A stretch of 64,000 nt of DNA, taken from assembly GCA_910579685.1 (NCBI GenBank), contig CAJTVN010000019.1:33525-97524 (forward strand), in the 5' to 3' direction. This document shows, in pieces, positions 24,755 through 34,165 of the stretch. Positions within the stretch are counted from its first letter, which is position 1. Every line of letters starts with the position of its first letter. A model generated the notes under the pieces. That model was not told the origin of the DNA. It searched no databases and worked only from the letters and a program-made list of their open reading frames with translations. Source of the DNA: an uncultured Lachnospiraceae bacterium. Its GTDB lineage: Bacteria; Bacillota; Clostridia; Lachnospirales; Lachnospiraceae. The translations under genes and the position numbers were made by a program.

Positions 24755-27700
24755 TTAGATGGAAGCCACGTCGATCAGCGTAAACTGCTCCTGTTTGTTT
24801 TCCAGGCTTGTCACCAGCGCCCTCGCCGTATCCATGGCGGTGATACAGTTCACTCCCGTCTCAATGGCCGTCCTGCGGATCAGGAAGCCATCCCTGGATT
24901 TATCTCTGCCCTGAGTAGGCGTGTCGATTACCAGGTCAATCCGGTGTCCCAGGATCAGATCCATGACCGTGGGAGATTCCTGAGAAATCTTGTTTACCTT
25001 TTTCGCATGTACGCCCGCTTCCTTCAATGCGTTGCAGGTGCTTCTGGTTGCGTAGATCGTGTAGCCCAGCTTCTCAAAACGTCTTCCGATCTCAATGGCC
25101 TCCCCCTTGTCCGCATCCTTCACGGTGATGATCATCTGTTTATGCCGGGGCAGATCCACACCCGCCCCAAGAAACGCCTTGTAAAGCGCCTCATTAAAGG
25201 TCTTTGCGATTCCGAGACACTCTCCCGTGGACTTCATCTCCGGTCCCAGGCTGATCTCCGCACCCCGGATTTTTTCAAAGGAAAATACCGGCATCTTGAT
25301 GGCAAAGTAGTCCGCCTCTTTCTGAAGACCCGGTTCATAGCCAAGCTCCCGGATCGTCTTTCCGATAATCACCTCCGTGGCCAGATCCACGATGGGGATT
25401 CCTGTCACCTTGCTGATATAGGGAACCGTTCGGGAGGAACGGGGATTGACCTCGATCACATAGACCTCCTCGCCGATGGCGATAAACTGGATGTTGATCA
25501 GTCCCTTCACATGGAGAGCCCTTGCCAGCCTCTTGGTGTACTCCGCGATCTTCTCCTTCACCGTGTCCGTGATGGTGGGCGCCGGATACACGGAAATGCT
25601 GTCCCCGGAGTGAACGCCGGTCCGCTCGATATGCTCCATGATTCCCGGGATCAGAATGTCCGTCCCGTCACAGACCGCATCCACCTCGATCTCTTTTCCC
25701 TGCAGATATTTGTCCACGAGAATGGGGTGATCCTGGGCGATCCGGTTGATGATGTTCATGAATTCCTCGATCTCCTCATCCGAGATGGCGATCTGCATTC
25801 CCTGCCCGCCCAGCACGTAGGAAGGCCGGACAAGCACGGGATAGCCGAGACGATGCGCCACCTCCTTGGCCTGCTCAGCCGTGTAAACCGTGCCGCCCGC
25901 CGCTCTCGGAATCCGGGTCTGCTCCAAAATCCTGTCAAAGAGCTCTCGGTCCTCGGCCGCATCCACGTCCTCGGCCTTTGTTCCGAGAATGGGAACTCCC
26001 ATCTTCATCAGGCTCTGGGTGAGCTTGATCGCAGTCTGCCCGCCAAACTGCACCACTGCCCCGTCCGGCTTTTCCAGCCTCACAATGCTCTCCACGTCCT
26101 CGGGCGTCAAAGGCTCGAAATACAGCTTGTCCGCAATGTCAAAGTCCGTACTCACTGTCTCCGGATTATTGTTGATGATGATAGTCTCATAGCCCGCCTT
26201 TGCGAAAGCCCACGTAGCGTGAACCGAGCAATAGTCAAACTCGATTCCCTGTCCGATCCGGATGGGGCCGGAGCCAAGAACCAGCACCTTTTTTGGCGGA
26301 TTGGTCTCTACCGCCTCATTCTCGCTTCCGTATACGGAATAGTAATAGGGAGTGTTTGCCTCAAATTCCGCAGCGCAGGTATCCACCATCTTGTAGGCGG
26401 CCACGATCCCATTGTCATAGCGGAGCTTCTTAATCTCCTCCTCGCTTTTTCCGGTAAGTCTTCCAATCACGCAGTCCGGAAACTCGATCCGCTTTGCCTC
26501 CTTAAGCAGCTCCACGGTAAGAGGCCCTTTGCGCAACGCTTGCTCCATCTCCACCAGAATAGCAAGCTTGTCTATAAACCAATTGTCAACACTTGTTATC
26601 TCGTGTATGGTGTCGTAATCCACGCCCGCTCGAAGAGCCTGCGCAATCACGAAGATTCTCTGATCGTCCACCTTTTTCAGGCGCTCCTTCAGCTCTTCCT
26701 TTGAAAGTGCGCCAAAATCATAGCTAAGGAGACAGTCCACATGCTGTTCCAGAGAGCGGATGGCCTTCATCAGAGCGCCCTCAAAGCTGTCGCAGATGCT
26801 CATGACCTCCCCGGTGGCTTTCATCTGAGTGGTCAGAGTTCTCTTTGCCGTGATAAATTTGTCAAAAGGAAGCCGCGGGAGCTTCACCACGCAGTAATCC
26901 AGGGCCGGCTCAAAGCTGGCGTAGGTCTTGCCCGTTATGGCGTTTTTGATCTCGTCCAGGGTGTAGCCAAGGGCGATCTTCGCCGCCACCTTGGCGATGG
27001 GATATCCCGTGGCCTTGCTTGCGAGGGCCGAGGAACGGCTCACGCGGGGGTTTACCTCGATCACGCAGTACTCAAAACTGGAAGGATGCAGGGCGAACTG
27101 CACGTTGCAGCCCCCTGTGATCTTCAGCTCGTCGATAATATTCAGTGCGGCGCTTCGCAGCATCTGATATTCCTTGTCGGAGAGCGTCTGGGAGGGAGCC
27201 ACCACGATGCTGTCCCCGGTATGAACCCCCACCGGATCCATATTTTCCATGTTACATACGGTGATGCAGTTCCCCGCACCGTCACGCATGACCTCGTACT
27301 CGATCTCCTTCCAGCCCGCAATGCAGCGCTCCACCAGCACCTGCCCCACGCGGGAAAGGCGCAGTCCGTTTTCCAGAATATTCTCAAGCTCCATCTGATT
27401 ATGGGCAATTCCGCCGCCGCTCCCTCCCAAGGTATAGGCCGGGCGCAGCACCACGGGATAACCGATGGATCTGGTAAAAGCCACGCCGTCCTCCACGCTC
27501 TCCACCACCAGGGAGGCCGCACAGGGTTCCCCGATCCTTTCCATGGTATCCTTGAACTCCTGGCGGTCCTCCGCCTTTCTGATGGTGGATGCCGTGGTTC
27601 CAAGGAGCCTTACTCCCCGGGATGCAAGAAAACCCCTCTCCTCCAGCTCCATCCCCAGATTAAGCCCCGCCTGGCCGCCCAGAGTGGGAAGGATGCTGTC

Positions 27701-27949
27701 CGGCTTTTCCTTATCAATAATCTGTTCGAGCACCTTTGCGGTAAGCGGCTCTATGTAAACCTTGTCCGCAATGTTTTTGTCCGTCATAATAGTTGCCGGA
27801 TTGGAGTTAACCAGAATAACCTCCACGCCCTCCTCCTTCAGGGAGCGGCAGGCCTGGGTACCCGCATAATCAAATTCCGCCGCCTGACCGATCACGATCG
27901 GTCCGGAGCCGATTACCATCACTCTTTTTACACTAAGATCCTTAGGCAT
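24755..27949 (-). CDS. carB: Carbamoyl-phosphate synthase large subunit
   Basis: The 1064-residue enzyme makes carbamoyl phosphate from bicarbonate, ATP and ammonia channelled from CarA, for pyrimidine and arginine synthesis. Two homologous ATP-grasp halves are visible: the first begins KRVMVIGSGPIVIGQAAEFDYAG, the second KKVLVLGSGPIRIGQGIEFDYC. ATP-grasp motifs YPVVLRPAYTLGGSGGG and YPVLVRPSYVLGGQGM appear once per half. The C-terminal MGS-like allosteric domain includes TARALVTSLENK. The length is typical. It starts 6 bases after the carA stop. Confidence 0.96.
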   Translation of the reverse strand: MPKDLSVKRVMVIGSGPIVIGQAAEFDYAGTQACRSLKEEGVEVILVNSNPATIMTDKNIADKVYIEPLTAKVLEQIIDKEKPDSILPTLGGQAGLNLGMELEERGFLASRGVRLLGTTASTIRKAEDRQEFKDTMERIGEPCAASLVVESVEDGVAFTRSIGYPVVLRPAYTLGGSGGGIAHNQMELENILENGLRLSRVGQVLVERCIAGWKEIEYEVMRDGAGNCITVCNMENMDPVGVHTGDSIVVAPSQTLSDKEYQMLRSAALNIIDELKITGGCNVQFALHPSSFEYCVIEVNPRVSRSSALASKATGYPIAKVAAKIALGYTLDEIKNAITGKTYASFEPALDYCVVKLPRLPFDKFITAKRTLTTQMKATGEVMSICDSFEGALMKAIRSLEQHVDCLLSYDFGALSKEELKERLKKVDDQRIFVIAQALRAGVDYDTIHEITSVDNWFIDKLAILVEMEQALRKGPLTVELLKEAKRIEFPDCVIGRLTGKSEEEIKKLRYDNGIVAAYKMVDTCAAEFEANTPYYYSVYGSENEAVETNPPKKVLVLGSGPIRIGQGIEFDYCSVHATWAFAKAGYETIIINNNPETVSTDFDIADKLYFEPLTPEDVESIVRLEKPDGAVVQFGGQTAIKLTQSLMKMGVPILGTKAEDVDAAEDRELFDRILEQTRIPRAAGGTVYTAEQAKEVAHRLGYPVLVRPSYVLGGQGMQIAISDEEIEEFMNIINRIAQDHPILVDKYLQGKEIEVDAVCDGTDILIPGIMEHIERTGVHSGDSISVYPAPTITDTVKEKIAEYTKRLARALHVKGLINIQFIAIGEEVYVIEVNPRSSRTVPYISKVTGIPIVDLATEVIIGKTIRELGYEPGLQKEADYFAIKMPVFSFEKIRGAEISLGPEMKSTGECLGIAKTFNEALYKAFLGAGVDLPRHKQMIITVKDADKGEAIEIGRRFEKLGYTIYATRSTCNALKEAGVHAKKVNKISQESPTVMDLILGHRIDLVIDTPTQGRDKSRDGFLIRRTAIETGVNCITAMDTARALVTSLENKQEQFTLIDVASI

Positions 27950-27955
27950 CCGTGC

Positions 27956-29110
27956 TCACTCTCCTTTCTCAGTCTGCAGATTCCTGTGATCTGCCCGCCA
28001 AGCCGCATCCGCCCGGGCAGCCCTGCCGCAGGCATTGTCTGCGCTTCCCGTCTCCATCATGACAAGAAACCGGTCGAACAGATACCCCGAATCCCGGGGG
28101 CCCGGACAGGCTTCCGGATGGTACTGCACGGTAAAAATGTTTTTTCCTGTATACTTAAGGCCCTCGTTGGTCCCGTCATTTACATTCACAAAGGCCGCAG
28201 TCGCAACCGACGGATCCAGCTTGTCCATATCCACCACATAGGAAGAAATATAGACCCTTCCCGTCTCCAGATCCTTCACCGGGTGATTGCCGCCCCGGTG
28301 GCCGTATTTCATCTTAAAGGTATCCGCCCCGGTGGCAAGCGCCATGAGCTGATGCCCCAGGCAGATGGCAAAGATGGGGATATCCGTGTCATACAGCTTC
28401 CTGATCTCCCGGATAATCTCTCCGCACTCCTTGGGATCCCCGGGTCCGTTGCTTAGCATGATCCCGTCCGGCTTATCCTCAATGATCTCCTGCGCCGTGG
28501 TCCCGGCAGGGTAAACCGTCACGTTGCAGCCCCTCTCTGCCAGAGAGTGCGCAATGTTGTCCTTTGCGCCGAAATCCCAGAGGGCGACCCTCCATACCGG
28601 CTTTGCGGATCCCTGTATGGTATATTTTTCCCCGCAGGTCACTTTTTCCACTACCCTGCCGGTGGTATATTCTTTTAATCTGGGGAGAATTGAATGAATG
28701 TCACAGGAGGCATCCGTGGTGATCATACCGTTCATGGTGCCTTTTTCACGTAAGATTTTGGTGAGAGCTCTGGTATCGATACCCGCGATACCGGGGATAC
28801 CCTGATTTTGTAGAAATTCCTGAATGGTAATGTCTTTTCGGAAGTTGCTTGCCATTCGCGACAGCTCCCTGACAATAAAACCGTCGGGCCACGCCTGCTT
28901 TGATTCCATATCTTCAAGGCAAATGCCGTAATTCCCGATCAAAGGATAGGTCATGCACACCGCCTGCCCGGCGTAGGACGGATCCGTCAACACTTCCAGA
29001 TAACCGGCCATGGAGGTGTTAAACACGATCTCGCTGATGATCTCTTTGTCCGCACCGATATGAGTCCCCTCAAAAACAGTGCCGTCTTCCAGGATTAAAA
29101 ATGCTTTCAT
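27956..29110 (-). CDS. carA: Carbamoyl-phosphate synthase small (glutaminase) subunit
   Basis: The 384-residue subunit hydrolyses glutamine and passes ammonia to CarB. The class I amidotransferase triad is seen as Cys in FAICLGHQLMALATG and His plus Glu in VQYHPEACPGP. The N-terminal domain begins MKAFLILEDGTVFEGTHIGA. I chose the ATG at 29110 because GGGAGC lies upstream; the in-frame extension to 29188 crosses the promoter. After the usual end there is a tail of about 30 residues rich in Ala/Arg. carB follows 6 bases later. Confidence 0.95.
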   Translation of the reverse strand: MKAFLILEDGTVFEGTHIGADKEIISEIVFNTSMAGYLEVLTDPSYAGQAVCMTYPLIGNYGICLEDMESKQAWPDGFIVRELSRMASNFRKDITIQEFLQNQGIPGIAGIDTRALTKILREKGTMNGMITTDASCDIHSILPRLKEYTTGRVVEKVTCGEKYTIQGSAKPVWRVALWDFGAKDNIAHSLAERGCNVTVYPAGTTAQEIIEDKPDGIMLSNGPGDPKECGEIIREIRKLYDTDIPIFAICLGHQLMALATGADTFKMKYGHRGGNHPVKDLETGRVYISSYVVDMDKLDPSVATAAFVNVNDGTNEGLKYTGKNIFTVQYHPEACPGPRDSGYLFDRFLVMMETGSADNACGRAARADAAWRADHRNLQTEKGE

Positions 29111-29156
29111 CTGATACCTGCTCCCTTTCTTTGCTATTTTTCTGCACAATCGCTTC

Positions 29157-29185
29157 ATTATAGCACAGGAAAAGGAGGGCTTCAA
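29157..29185 (-). promoter_or_regulatory. carAB promoter
   Basis: Reading leftwards there is TTGAAG (29180-29185), a 17-base spacer and TATAAT (29157-29162). The leader is only about 40 bases, too short for a PyrR or UTP-type attenuator. Confidence 0.7.
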
Positions 29186-29283
29186 CAAAAAAATATTCCA
29201 TGCTTAACTTTATTAATTTAGTTTTTGTTTTCATCCCATTCAAAGTTTATATATTTCATAATTATTTTATAATCATCTGTCAA

Positions 29284-29607
29284 TCACGAATATCTTCCCA
29301 AAATCCTCTTATAAATCCGATATGCCAGATAAATCCCAACCGTACAGCCAAGAACCAGCAAAACAATTCCCGCAATCGGAAAGATCACAAACAAAATTCC
29401 AGCCATTAAGAAGAAGAATGCACACTTTTTATACAATCCGGTCATTTCCGTATTATAGCCTTTTACGTCCTTAACCTTATCTTTCAACGAGGCATCTCCA
29501 CTCCAGAAATTAACCGGCTCAATGCTGTCTCTATTATAAATACCTATAACTAGGAAAGGAAAAGCGCATAACAGGCAACACACTAAACCTACTATTCTTC
29601 CAACCAT
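29284..29607 (-). CDS. Small membrane protein of unknown function (three hydrophobic segments)
   Basis: The 107-residue protein has hydrophobic segments near 2-20, 62-80 and 82-100, with a polar middle part (NRDSIEPVNFWSGDASLKDKVKDVKGYN). The text resembles DUF3784-like or SdpI-like small membrane proteins, which I cannot confirm. The ATG at 29607 is chosen because AAGGAG lies 8 bases away; an upstream GTG at 29631 is less likely. No promoter is obvious. It lies between the carAB promoter and the 134-bp palindrome. Confidence 0.7.
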   Translation of the reverse strand: MVGRIVGLVCCLLCAFPFLVIGIYNRDSIEPVNFWSGDASLKDKVKDVKGYNTEMTGLYKKCAFFFLMAGILFVIFPIAGIVLLVLGCTVGIYLAYRIYKRILGRYS

Positions 29608-29703
29608 TTTCCAGACTCCTTCCGTATTCACCTATTTTTCTTATGTCGATACTTTATTCCATAGCAGGAGTATTTGTTACTTTTTGCAGCTGACAGAAAT
29701 GCA

Positions 29704-29837
29704 GCGCTGAGAGAAGAAATATTCCACAAGGAGCCCTTTAAAAACGTCGGTGCTTAACGAGGTCTTTTCGAGTTTAGCACCGCTGCGTTTTTTAGAGCGA
29801 AAGCGAGGCGACGGTGGAATATTCCTTTCCTCAGCGC
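29704..29837. repeat. 134-bp nested inverted-repeat element
   Basis: The outer arms are GCGCTGAG..ATATTCCAC (29704-29727) and GTGGAATAT..CTCAGCGC (29814-29837), 24 bases each with a few transitions in the middle. An inner pair of arms is AAAAACG.CGGTGCTTAAC and GTTTAGCACCG..CGTTTTTT. The element lies between the GH36 stop and the membrane-protein start. It could be a palindromic dispersed repeat, a structured RNA or an elaborate terminator. The 277 bases between the genes otherwise hold nothing recognised. Confidence 0.6.
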
Positions 29838-29884
29838 AGGCTACTGGACAATCTCTGAAAAGTAACTTTACCCGTATCTTTTCC

Positions 29885-32080
29885 CTACTTCTCCACCGCT
29901 TCCCACTCAATGAGCACGCTCTCATACTCACCGGGCACCTGATCAAGCGTCAGTCCCGCATTCATCCAGGTACTTCCGCTTCGAACCTGCCCGTTATATA
30001 AGCAGCGGTAATCCTTCCTGGGATCCAGGCCCTTCACCGTGGTATGGACCGGAAGAGGATTTCCCTCCGCCGAGGTCATGACCAGGGTTTCCAGCGCATG
30101 GTTTTTCCCGGCATCCACAAACTCCCAGGCATTAAAACGCCCACCGGGGGGCTCCAAGCGGTAATAGTCGCCCTCATGGGTGAGAGAATAATATCTGTGG
30201 AACTCGGCGATCTGGCTCTTTACCAGCTCCTTCTCCTCTTCAGATATCCTGCCGAGATCCAGCTCGTAGCCGAAGCTTCCGGAAAGAACCACGTGTCCCC
30301 TTGTGGCAAAGGGTGTGGTACGCCCGCTCTGGTGGTTGGGAACCGCCGACACATGGGCTCCCATGGAGCTCACCGGATAAAAGAAGGAGGTTCCGTACTG
30401 AATATCCAGCCGGTTTATGGCATCCGTGTTATCGCTGCACCAGATCTGAGGAGAGTAATAGAGCATGGCCGCATCAAACCGCCCGCCTCCGCCGCTGCAG
30501 CCCTCCAGCAGAATCTCGGGGAAAGTGCTGACAATGCGCTCCAGCAGATCATACACGCCAAGCATGACCCTGTGGTAAACCTCTCCCATCCGTTCCCTCC
30601 CGCAGGCATGGCTGTATATGTCGCACAGACTCCGGTTCACGTCCCACTTCACATAGTCAATCTCTACGCTTCTCAGGATCCCGGAAATCCGCTCAAAGAG
30701 ATAATCCCGGACCTCCTTCCGGCTCATATCCAGAACAAGCTGGTTTCTCCCCCGGTTAGGCTCTCTTCCCGGTATCTGCAGCGCCCAGTCAGGATGCTCA
30801 CGGTACAGATCGCTGTCCTCGGAAACCATCTCCGGCTCGAACCAGAGACCGAACTTCATTCCCATATCATGAACCTTCCGGGAGAGCTCCCCGAGGCCTC
30901 CTTCCAGCTTTTTCTCGTTCACATACCAGTCGCCCAAACCGCTGTTGTCATCATCTCTCTTGCCAAACCATCCGTCGTCAAGAACCAGCATCTCAATTCC
31001 AAGCTCCGCCGCCTGCCTGGCAATGTTCAGGATTTTCTCCCCGTCAAAATCAAAATAAGTGGCCTCCCAGTTGTTGATCAGAACCGGACGTTTCTTATCC
31101 TTATACTTTCCTCTGCACATATGCTCCCGCAGGACCCTGTGGTACTGCTGGGAAAGTTTGGTAAAGCCGCAGTCGGAATAGCCAAGGATCACCTGAGGCG
31201 CCCAGAAGGTCTCGCCCTGCTTCAGGATCCAGGAGAACTGTCTCGGATTGATTCCCATAACCACCCGTGTCTGCCCTCTCTGATCCTGCCGGGCAGAGGC
31301 CGTGAAATTACTGCTGTAGACAAGGCAGAGGCCATAACAGTCCCCGAAATCCTCCGCAGCATCCGGACTGCAGACAATCACGGCCGGATTGTACTGATGG
31401 CTGGAGGTTCCCCGCACGCTGCTGATCTCCAGCCCTGTGCGCCCGATCCGGTTTCTCTCCGGTTTTCTCTCCATAGCATGCCTGCCGCAGAAGGTCACAA
31501 GATCATAGTCTCCGAACTGGAAATCCAGGCAGAGTGACAGGCACTGCTCCAAAACAACCGCTTCCTTCCCGCAGTTCTCCACCCGCAGAGATCTCGTGAT
31601 CACGTTTTCCTCCTCGAAAACTCCGTAATACAGGTACACCACCAGATCTGAGGCCTTCTCCTTCAGGGCGATCACCAGCGTCTGCCCTCTTTCCTTTTCC
31701 GTATCGTACAAAGACGGCATGCCCGGTATTTTCAGAGACCCCTGCAAAATCTTGTAGCCCGCAAAGCGGAAATCCGCCGCCACACTTCCGTCCCCGTGGC
31801 GGATCCGGATACAGTCCTGCCTGTAGTCGCCCACTCCGCTGCCCGCAAGCTCCTGGGGAAGGCAGTCCAGGGAATAGGTCCTGTCCTCACCCGCCTCAGG
31901 AGGGTTTCCGGAAAATCCCACATCCGCCTGAAAAATCAGATCTGACAGGTTCTCCGCCTCGATCCTCTTTCCATAATAGGTATGCAGAAGCACGCCCTTT
32001 TCGTCCGCATACATCTGATAGGAACTGTCCCTTGTCTGCAGCTGGAACAGCCTTCCGTTTTCTTTTACCAAGATCGCCAT
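29885..32080 (-). CDS. Alpha-galactosidase, glycoside hydrolase family 36
   Basis: The 731-residue cytosolic enzyme cuts alpha-1,6-galactose from raffinose-family sugars and galactomannan fragments. The nucleophile is Asp480 in YVKWDVNRS and the acid/base is Asp550 in WCSDNTDAINR. Other GH36 marks are NNWEATYFDF, LDDGWFGKRDDD and GLWFEPEMVSEDS. The N-terminal beta-supersandwich and C-terminal beta-sheet domains are present, so the length is normal. The ATG at 32080 is preferred over 32122 (GAGGATA site). It is downstream of an LplABC-like importer, separated by 228 bases of folded intergenic sequence. Confidence 0.94.
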   Translation of the reverse strand: MAILVKENGRLFQLQTRDSSYQMYADEKGVLLHTYYGKRIEAENLSDLIFQADVGFSGNPPEAGEDRTYSLDCLPQELAGSGVGDYRQDCIRIRHGDGSVAADFRFAGYKILQGSLKIPGMPSLYDTEKERGQTLVIALKEKASDLVVYLYYGVFEEENVITRSLRVENCGKEAVVLEQCLSLCLDFQFGDYDLVTFCGRHAMERKPERNRIGRTGLEISSVRGTSSHQYNPAVIVCSPDAAEDFGDCYGLCLVYSSNFTASARQDQRGQTRVVMGINPRQFSWILKQGETFWAPQVILGYSDCGFTKLSQQYHRVLREHMCRGKYKDKKRPVLINNWEATYFDFDGEKILNIARQAAELGIEMLVLDDGWFGKRDDDNSGLGDWYVNEKKLEGGLGELSRKVHDMGMKFGLWFEPEMVSEDSDLYREHPDWALQIPGREPNRGRNQLVLDMSRKEVRDYLFERISGILRSVEIDYVKWDVNRSLCDIYSHACGRERMGEVYHRVMLGVYDLLERIVSTFPEILLEGCSGGGGRFDAAMLYYSPQIWCSDNTDAINRLDIQYGTSFFYPVSSMGAHVSAVPNHQSGRTTPFATRGHVVLSGSFGYELDLGRISEEEKELVKSQIAEFHRYYSLTHEGDYYRLEPPGGRFNAWEFVDAGKNHALETLVMTSAEGNPLPVHTTVKGLDPRKDYRCLYNGQVRSGSTWMNAGLTLDQVPGEYESVLIEWEAVEK

Positions 32081-32108
32081 AGTTATCCTCTCTTTCTGTC
32101 TTCTGAGC

Positions 32109-32159
32109 GCTTTTTGTATCACGGGAAAGTTCAGAGAACTTTCCCGTGATACAAAAAGC
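32109..32159. repeat. Perfect 24-bp hairpin upstream of the alpha-galactosidase gene
   Basis: The arms 32109-32132 and 32136-32159 are fully complementary with a 3-base loop (core TATCACGGGAAAGTTC / GAACTTTCCCGTGATA). No T-run follows on either strand, so it is more likely an RNA-stabilising or processing structure than a simple terminator. Confidence 0.7.
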
Positions 32160-32192
32160 TTCCCCCATTACCTTCCATAACTGTCCGGTAGC

Positions 32193-32259
32193 AGACCCAC
32201 AGGCCGCCGGAAAAGCGAAACAGCCCTGCTGTGTCTTTTCCGGGATCTGCTGTGAGTCT
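32193..32259. repeat. Second folded segment between permease and alpha-galactosidase genes
   Basis: Nested arms are AGACCCACAG (32193-32202) with CTGTGAGTCT (32250-32259), then CCGGAAAAG (32207-32215) with CTTTTCCGG (32235-32243), and an apical CAGC/GCTG. It is 50 bases beyond the permease stop. Confidence 0.55.
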
Positions 32260-32308
32260 ATGGGGAAAGCAGGCCAAAGCCATCATTCCTTGTACTGCTG
32301 TATCTATT

Positions 32309-33190
32309 CTACTCCTTAACCGCTCCGATTACCATACCTGTCACGAAATATTTCTGCAGGAACGGATAGATGATCAGCAGCGGGATCGTTGAAACCACGA
32401 TTTTCGTTGCGTTAAAGGTGCGGTTGTTCATGGATGCCAGCTGCTTTAACTGGTTGGCGTCCGTGATCTGGGTCAGATCCACCGTAAGCTGCTGGATATA
32501 AGTCTGCAGAGGATACATCTCCGCCTTGCTCATATAGAGCAGTCCTGAGAAGTAATCATTCCAGTGATTTACCAGGGCAAACAGCACCACGGTCGCCAGA
32601 GCCGGAAGGGATACCGGCAGATATACCTTGATGAGAATCTCAAGAGGGCTTGCACCGTCAATACGCGCCGCCTCGTCAAGAGATTCCGGAACTCCCTTGA
32701 AGAAGTTGATCAGCAGAATTACATTGAACACCGGCACAGCGCCCGGAAGCACCAGAGACCAGATCGTATTTACCAGATGGAGCTTGCTGACCACCATAAA
32801 CAGCGGGATGATACCGCCGGAAAACAGCATGGCGAAGATCACGATCCTCATATAAACTTCCCTTGCCCGGAACCGCAGCCTGCTCTTGGAGAGCGGATAG
32901 GCCATGGAAATCGTAAAGATCATGTTGATGGCTGTTCCAAGAACCACTCTTTCCACGGAAATCAGGAAGGATTTCCAGAACTGGGCATCCCCCAGAAGCT
33001 TCTTATAAGTCGATACGTTAAAGTCCTTGGGAAGCAGCCCCACCTCGTTTGCCGCGACCGCATCGCTTCCGCTTAAGGAAATGGCTACCATGTTAATCAG
33101 CGGAAGCAGGCAGCTCAAGGTAAGAAGAATGACTACCGCCCATATGATTACCCTCGAAATGAGATAACCCGCACTCATTTTCTTTTTCAT
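32309..33190 (-). CDS. Carbohydrate ABC transporter permease (LplC/YtcP-type)
   Basis: The 293-residue inner-membrane permease has six hydrophobic segments. The EAA loop, which contacts the ATPase, reads ESLDEAARIDGASPLEILIKVYLP. The N-terminal stretch VILLTLSCLLPLINMVAISLSGSDAV and the ending PFLQKYFVTGMVIGAVKE are typical of this subgroup. It is third in the operon: binding protein, LplB-like permease, this gene. No ATPase gene is present, so a shared MsmK-type ATPase elsewhere is expected. The neighbouring alpha-galactosidase suggests an alpha-galactoside. Confidence 0.92.
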   Translation of the reverse strand: MKKKMSAGYLISRVIIWAVVILLTLSCLLPLINMVAISLSGSDAVAANEVGLLPKDFNVSTYKKLLGDAQFWKSFLISVERVVLGTAINMIFTISMAYPLSKSRLRFRAREVYMRIVIFAMLFSGGIIPLFMVVSKLHLVNTIWSLVLPGAVPVFNVILLINFFKGVPESLDEAARIDGASPLEILIKVYLPVSLPALATVVLFALVNHWNDYFSGLLYMSKAEMYPLQTYIQQLTVDLTQITDANQLKQLASMNNRTFNATKIVVSTIPLLIIYPFLQKYFVTGMVIGAVKE

Positions 33191-33208
33191 TACTGTCCCT
33201 CCTTCTGT

Positions 33209-34147
33209 CTAGAAAATACCTGATCCGGTAGCTTTCTTTGCACACTTGTTCGCACCAAGTATCAGGGCGAAGCTGATCACCGACTTGAGCAGTCCCACTG
33301 CGGCACCGATACTGTACTGTCTCTCTACCATACCGATTCGATAAACATAGGTATCAATGATATCAGCCGTCTCATAGACAATGGGATTATATAAGTTAAA
33401 GATCTGGTCAAAACCCGCATTCAGAATATTTCCCAGATTCAGGGCCGTCATCAGCACTACCGTGGGAAGCAGGGCCGGCACCGTGATATGCCAGATCTGC
33501 TTGAAACGGTTTGCGCCGTCAATGTTCGCCGCCTCATAAAGGCCTGGGTCGATTCCCGTGAGAGCCGCCAGATAAACCACGGAGTTATATCCGAATTCCT
33601 TCCACACGTCCGTTCCCACGATAACCTTCCGAAACCAGCTGTTGCTTGCCAAAAACTGGATGGGTTCTCCGCCGAACATGGTCACCACCGCATTAAAGGG
33701 GCCTTCCAGGGAGAACATGTTGGTCACCACGGTTGCCAGCACGACCCAGGAAAGGAAGTGAGGCAGGTAAACGATGGTCTGGAATGTCCTCTTAAACACC
33801 TTCGCCGTGATCTCGTTCAGGAGAATCGCAAAGGTTACCGGAACGAAAATGTTCATAACCAGCTTTGCAAATGCGATAACCAGGGTGTTGACAAAAACCT
33901 GCCTGCCGTCAGGAAGGCTGAAAATAAACTTGTAGTTCTCAAGCCCCACCCACTTGGATCCCAGAAGTCCCTTTGCAGGGACATAATTCTGGAATGCCAT
34001 GAGGGAGCCGACGAGAGGGATAAATACAAAGAGCAGAAGAATGATCATACCGGGAAGGAGCATTAAATGAAAGGTTTTCTCTTCTCTGGTCAGTCCCTGT
34101 CTTTTTGCTTTTACTGCGGATACGTTCTTAGTCTGTGCCGCCTTCAT
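33209..34147 (-). CDS. Carbohydrate ABC transporter permease (LplB/YteP-type)
   Basis: The 312-residue permease has six hydrophobic segments; the first reads LMLLPGMIILLLFVFIPLVGSL. The EAA loop is DPGLYEAANIDGANRFKQIWHITVPAL. It should pair with the LplC-like permease encoded 18 bases downstream and receive sugar from the lipoprotein encoded 18 bases upstream. The three genes form one operon. Confidence 0.92.
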   Translation of the reverse strand: MKAAQTKNVSAVKAKRQGLTREEKTFHLMLLPGMIILLLFVFIPLVGSLMAFQNYVPAKGLLGSKWVGLENYKFIFSLPDGRQVFVNTLVIAFAKLVMNIFVPVTFAILLNEITAKVFKRTFQTIVYLPHFLSWVVLATVVTNMFSLEGPFNAVVTMFGGEPIQFLASNSWFRKVIVGTDVWKEFGYNSVVYLAALTGIDPGLYEAANIDGANRFKQIWHITVPALLPTVVLMTALNLGNILNAGFDQIFNLYNPIVYETADIIDTYVYRIGMVERQYSIGAAVGLLKSVISFALILGANKCAKKATGSGIF

Positions 34148-34165
34148 ACCTCGTCCTCCTCTTGC

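Noticed and set aside
24944..28456. Two very long plus-strand frames (586 and 571 codons) opposite carAB
   Set aside because: They are antisense shadows of highly conserved carB/carA; composition is His/Leu/Arg-rich and lacks motifs.
29111..29283. Possible PyrR or uridine-type attenuator before carAB
   Set aside because: The TATAAT lies about 47 bases from the start codon, leaving no room for an attenuator, and no PyrR loop was seen.
29677..29946. 89-codon minus-strand frame over the palindromic element
   Set aside because: It overlaps the GH36 end and consists mainly of the inverted repeat; no ribosome site.
30044..31537. 497-codon plus-strand frame opposite the alpha-galactosidase gene
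   Set aside because: Shadow of GH36; no ribosome site, no domain.
32109..32159. Perfect hairpin taken as an insertion-sequence end or attachment site
   Set aside because: No transposase, target duplication or second copy is visible; an RNA fold is simpler.
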